From positions 744,001-808,000 of the forward strand of contig NC_013132.1 of NCBI RefSeq assembly GCF_000024005.1: a stretch of DNA of 64,000 nt. Reading direction: 5' to 3'. Within the stretch, counting starts at the first letter, position 1. Each line of letters opens with the position of its first letter. Positions 63,566-64,000 of the stretch are shown piece by piece. The notes below the pieces were generated by a model. That model was not told the DNA's origin and did not search any database. It saw only the letters and a list, made by a program, of their open reading frames with translations. This DNA is from Chitinophaga pinensis DSM 2588. GTDB lineage: Bacteria > Bacteroidota > Bacteroidia > Chitinophagales > Chitinophagaceae. Made by a program: the position numbers and the translations under genes.

Positions 63566-63817
63566 ATGAAGAAATTCATCATAGGGACCACAACCGTATT
63601 ATTCCTTGCAGCTGCTGTATATGCCCAGGATAAATCTAAAGACCATTCCTGCTGCAATAAATCAGCTAAAGAGGGTGTCGCATGTTCAAAGGCGGCCAAC
63701 AAAAAAGGCGGCGTATGCTGCAAACAGCCTTCTAAAACGGCCACTTTACGTACTGCTGCTGCTAAACCGGCCAAACCGGCACAGCCAGCTCCGACAGCAA
63801 AGCCAGCAGGAAAATAA
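63566..63817 (+). CDS. Small secreted Cys-rich, Lys/Ala/Pro-rich protein (83 aa)
   Basis: Starts at the ATG at 63566 (MKKFIIGTTTVLFLAAAVYAQ, clear signal peptide). The mature part has five to six cysteines in HSCCNKSAKEGVACSKA and GGVCCKQPSK, then a Lys/Ala/Pro tail. Paired CC motifs suggest metal binding or disulfides in the periplasm. No named family recognised. 33 bp after psd; a terminator follows, so it may be the last gene of that run. Confidence 0.7.
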   Translation: MKKFIIGTTTVLFLAAAVYAQDKSKDHSCCNKSAKEGVACSKAANKKGGVCCKQPSKTATLRTAAAKPAKPAQPAPTAKPAGK

Positions 63818-63833
63818 ACAATTGACTATTGAT

Positions 63834-63873
63834 AAAAAGTCCCTTTTCCATAGATCGGAGAAGGGACTTTTTT
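63834..63873. terminator. Intrinsic terminator between convergent genes
   Basis: AAAAAGTCCCTT pairs with AAGGGACTTTTT across a 15-nt loop, with a T-run on both strands. Confidence 0.85.
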
Positions 63874-63893
63874 TATTGGTAAACCTGTACTGC

Positions 63894-64000
63894 TTACAGA
63901 ATGCCTTTCAGTTCGTGCAGGCTGTTAATCACATATGTTGGTTGCAGATCTCCGGTTACAGGTTTCAGGGTATTAAAATATACCTGGTCGATTCCCGCAT
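63894..64000 (-). CDS. C-terminal end of a YjjG-like HAD pyrimidine nucleotidase (partial)
   Basis: Only the last 35 codons are in the window. The frame reads GIDQVYFNTLKPV then PTYVINSLHELKGIL and a TAA at 63894-63896. This is the C-terminal pattern of YjjG-family noncanonical pyrimidine nucleotidases (HAD), where motif IV is followed by DQVYFNP and xPTYxIxSLxEL. The catalytic part lies beyond the window edge, so activity cannot be judged. Confidence 0.7.
   Translation of the reverse strand, partial: AGIDQVYFNTLKPVTGDLQPTYVINSLHELKGIL

Overview
The window is a chromosomal segment from a member of the Bacteroidota, most probably a Chitinophaga-like member of the Chitinophagaceae. The lineage call rests on a SusC/SusD pair, DUF4834 and TM2/DUF2752 membrane proteins, the long Gly/Asn/Pro-rich IF-2, a Bacteroidota-type ~610-residue amidophosphoribosyltransferase, and repeated occurrence of the Bacteroidota sigma-A -7 element TAnnTTTG just upstream of genes.

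Layout. 1-6.6 kb: a minus-strand efflux operon, tetR-tetR-TolC-adaptor-RND permease (permease cut by the window edge), preceded by repeated GACTTT/AAAGTC operator-like motifs. 6.6-8.0 kb: a gene-poor stretch with two inverted copies of a ~190-bp MITE-like repeat and a separate 27-bp inverted repeat. 8.3-13.6 kb: secreted protein, aminotransferase, dnaN, sterol-desaturase-like hydroxylase, small membrane protein, lipocalin-like lipoprotein. 13.6-19.9 kb: a TPP riboswitch and a thiamine operon (thiS, thiC, a ThiE/TenI-like gene, thiD, thiE, thiG, thiH). 20-24.2 kb: DUF2383 protein, a 50-aa membrane protein, two ferritin-like proteins, a phytase-like esterase. 24.6-29.4 kb: susC-susD. 29.5-38.6 kb: map, tmk, an M1 peptidase fusion, an AraC regulator with a membrane domain, a divergent HxlR/NmrA pair, and two unrecognised proteins separated by a 60-bp perfect palindrome.

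38.7-42.5 kb is the most accessory-looking part: a gene degraded by several frameshifts, then an AT-rich type II restriction-modification unit (C5 methyltransferase, controller protein, HNH endonuclease, with a recognisable C-box) bracketed by a tRNA-Met(CAT) gene and a decayed full-length copy of the same tRNA in the same orientation.

42.6-64 kb is mostly housekeeping: HAD phosphatase, small membrane proteins, rimP-nusA-infB behind a terminator-like hairpin whose U-tract ends at the rimP start codon, SurA-type isomerase, amidophosphoribosyltransferase, SixA-like phosphatase, proC, thermonuclease, a Dna2-like nuclease-helicase, a NUMOD4/HNH protein, dusB, CPBP protease, DUF2007, cdsA, psd, a Cys-rich secreted protein and the end of a YjjG-like nucleotidase.

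No CRISPR array, prophage, integrase, transposase gene or rRNA was seen. The strongest candidates for something unusual are the tRNA-bracketed restriction-modification unit, the rimP leader hairpin, the HxlR/NmrA palindrome that contains both divergent -7 boxes, the 60-bp palindrome and the MITE-like pair. All homology calls are from reading motifs; no database search was made.
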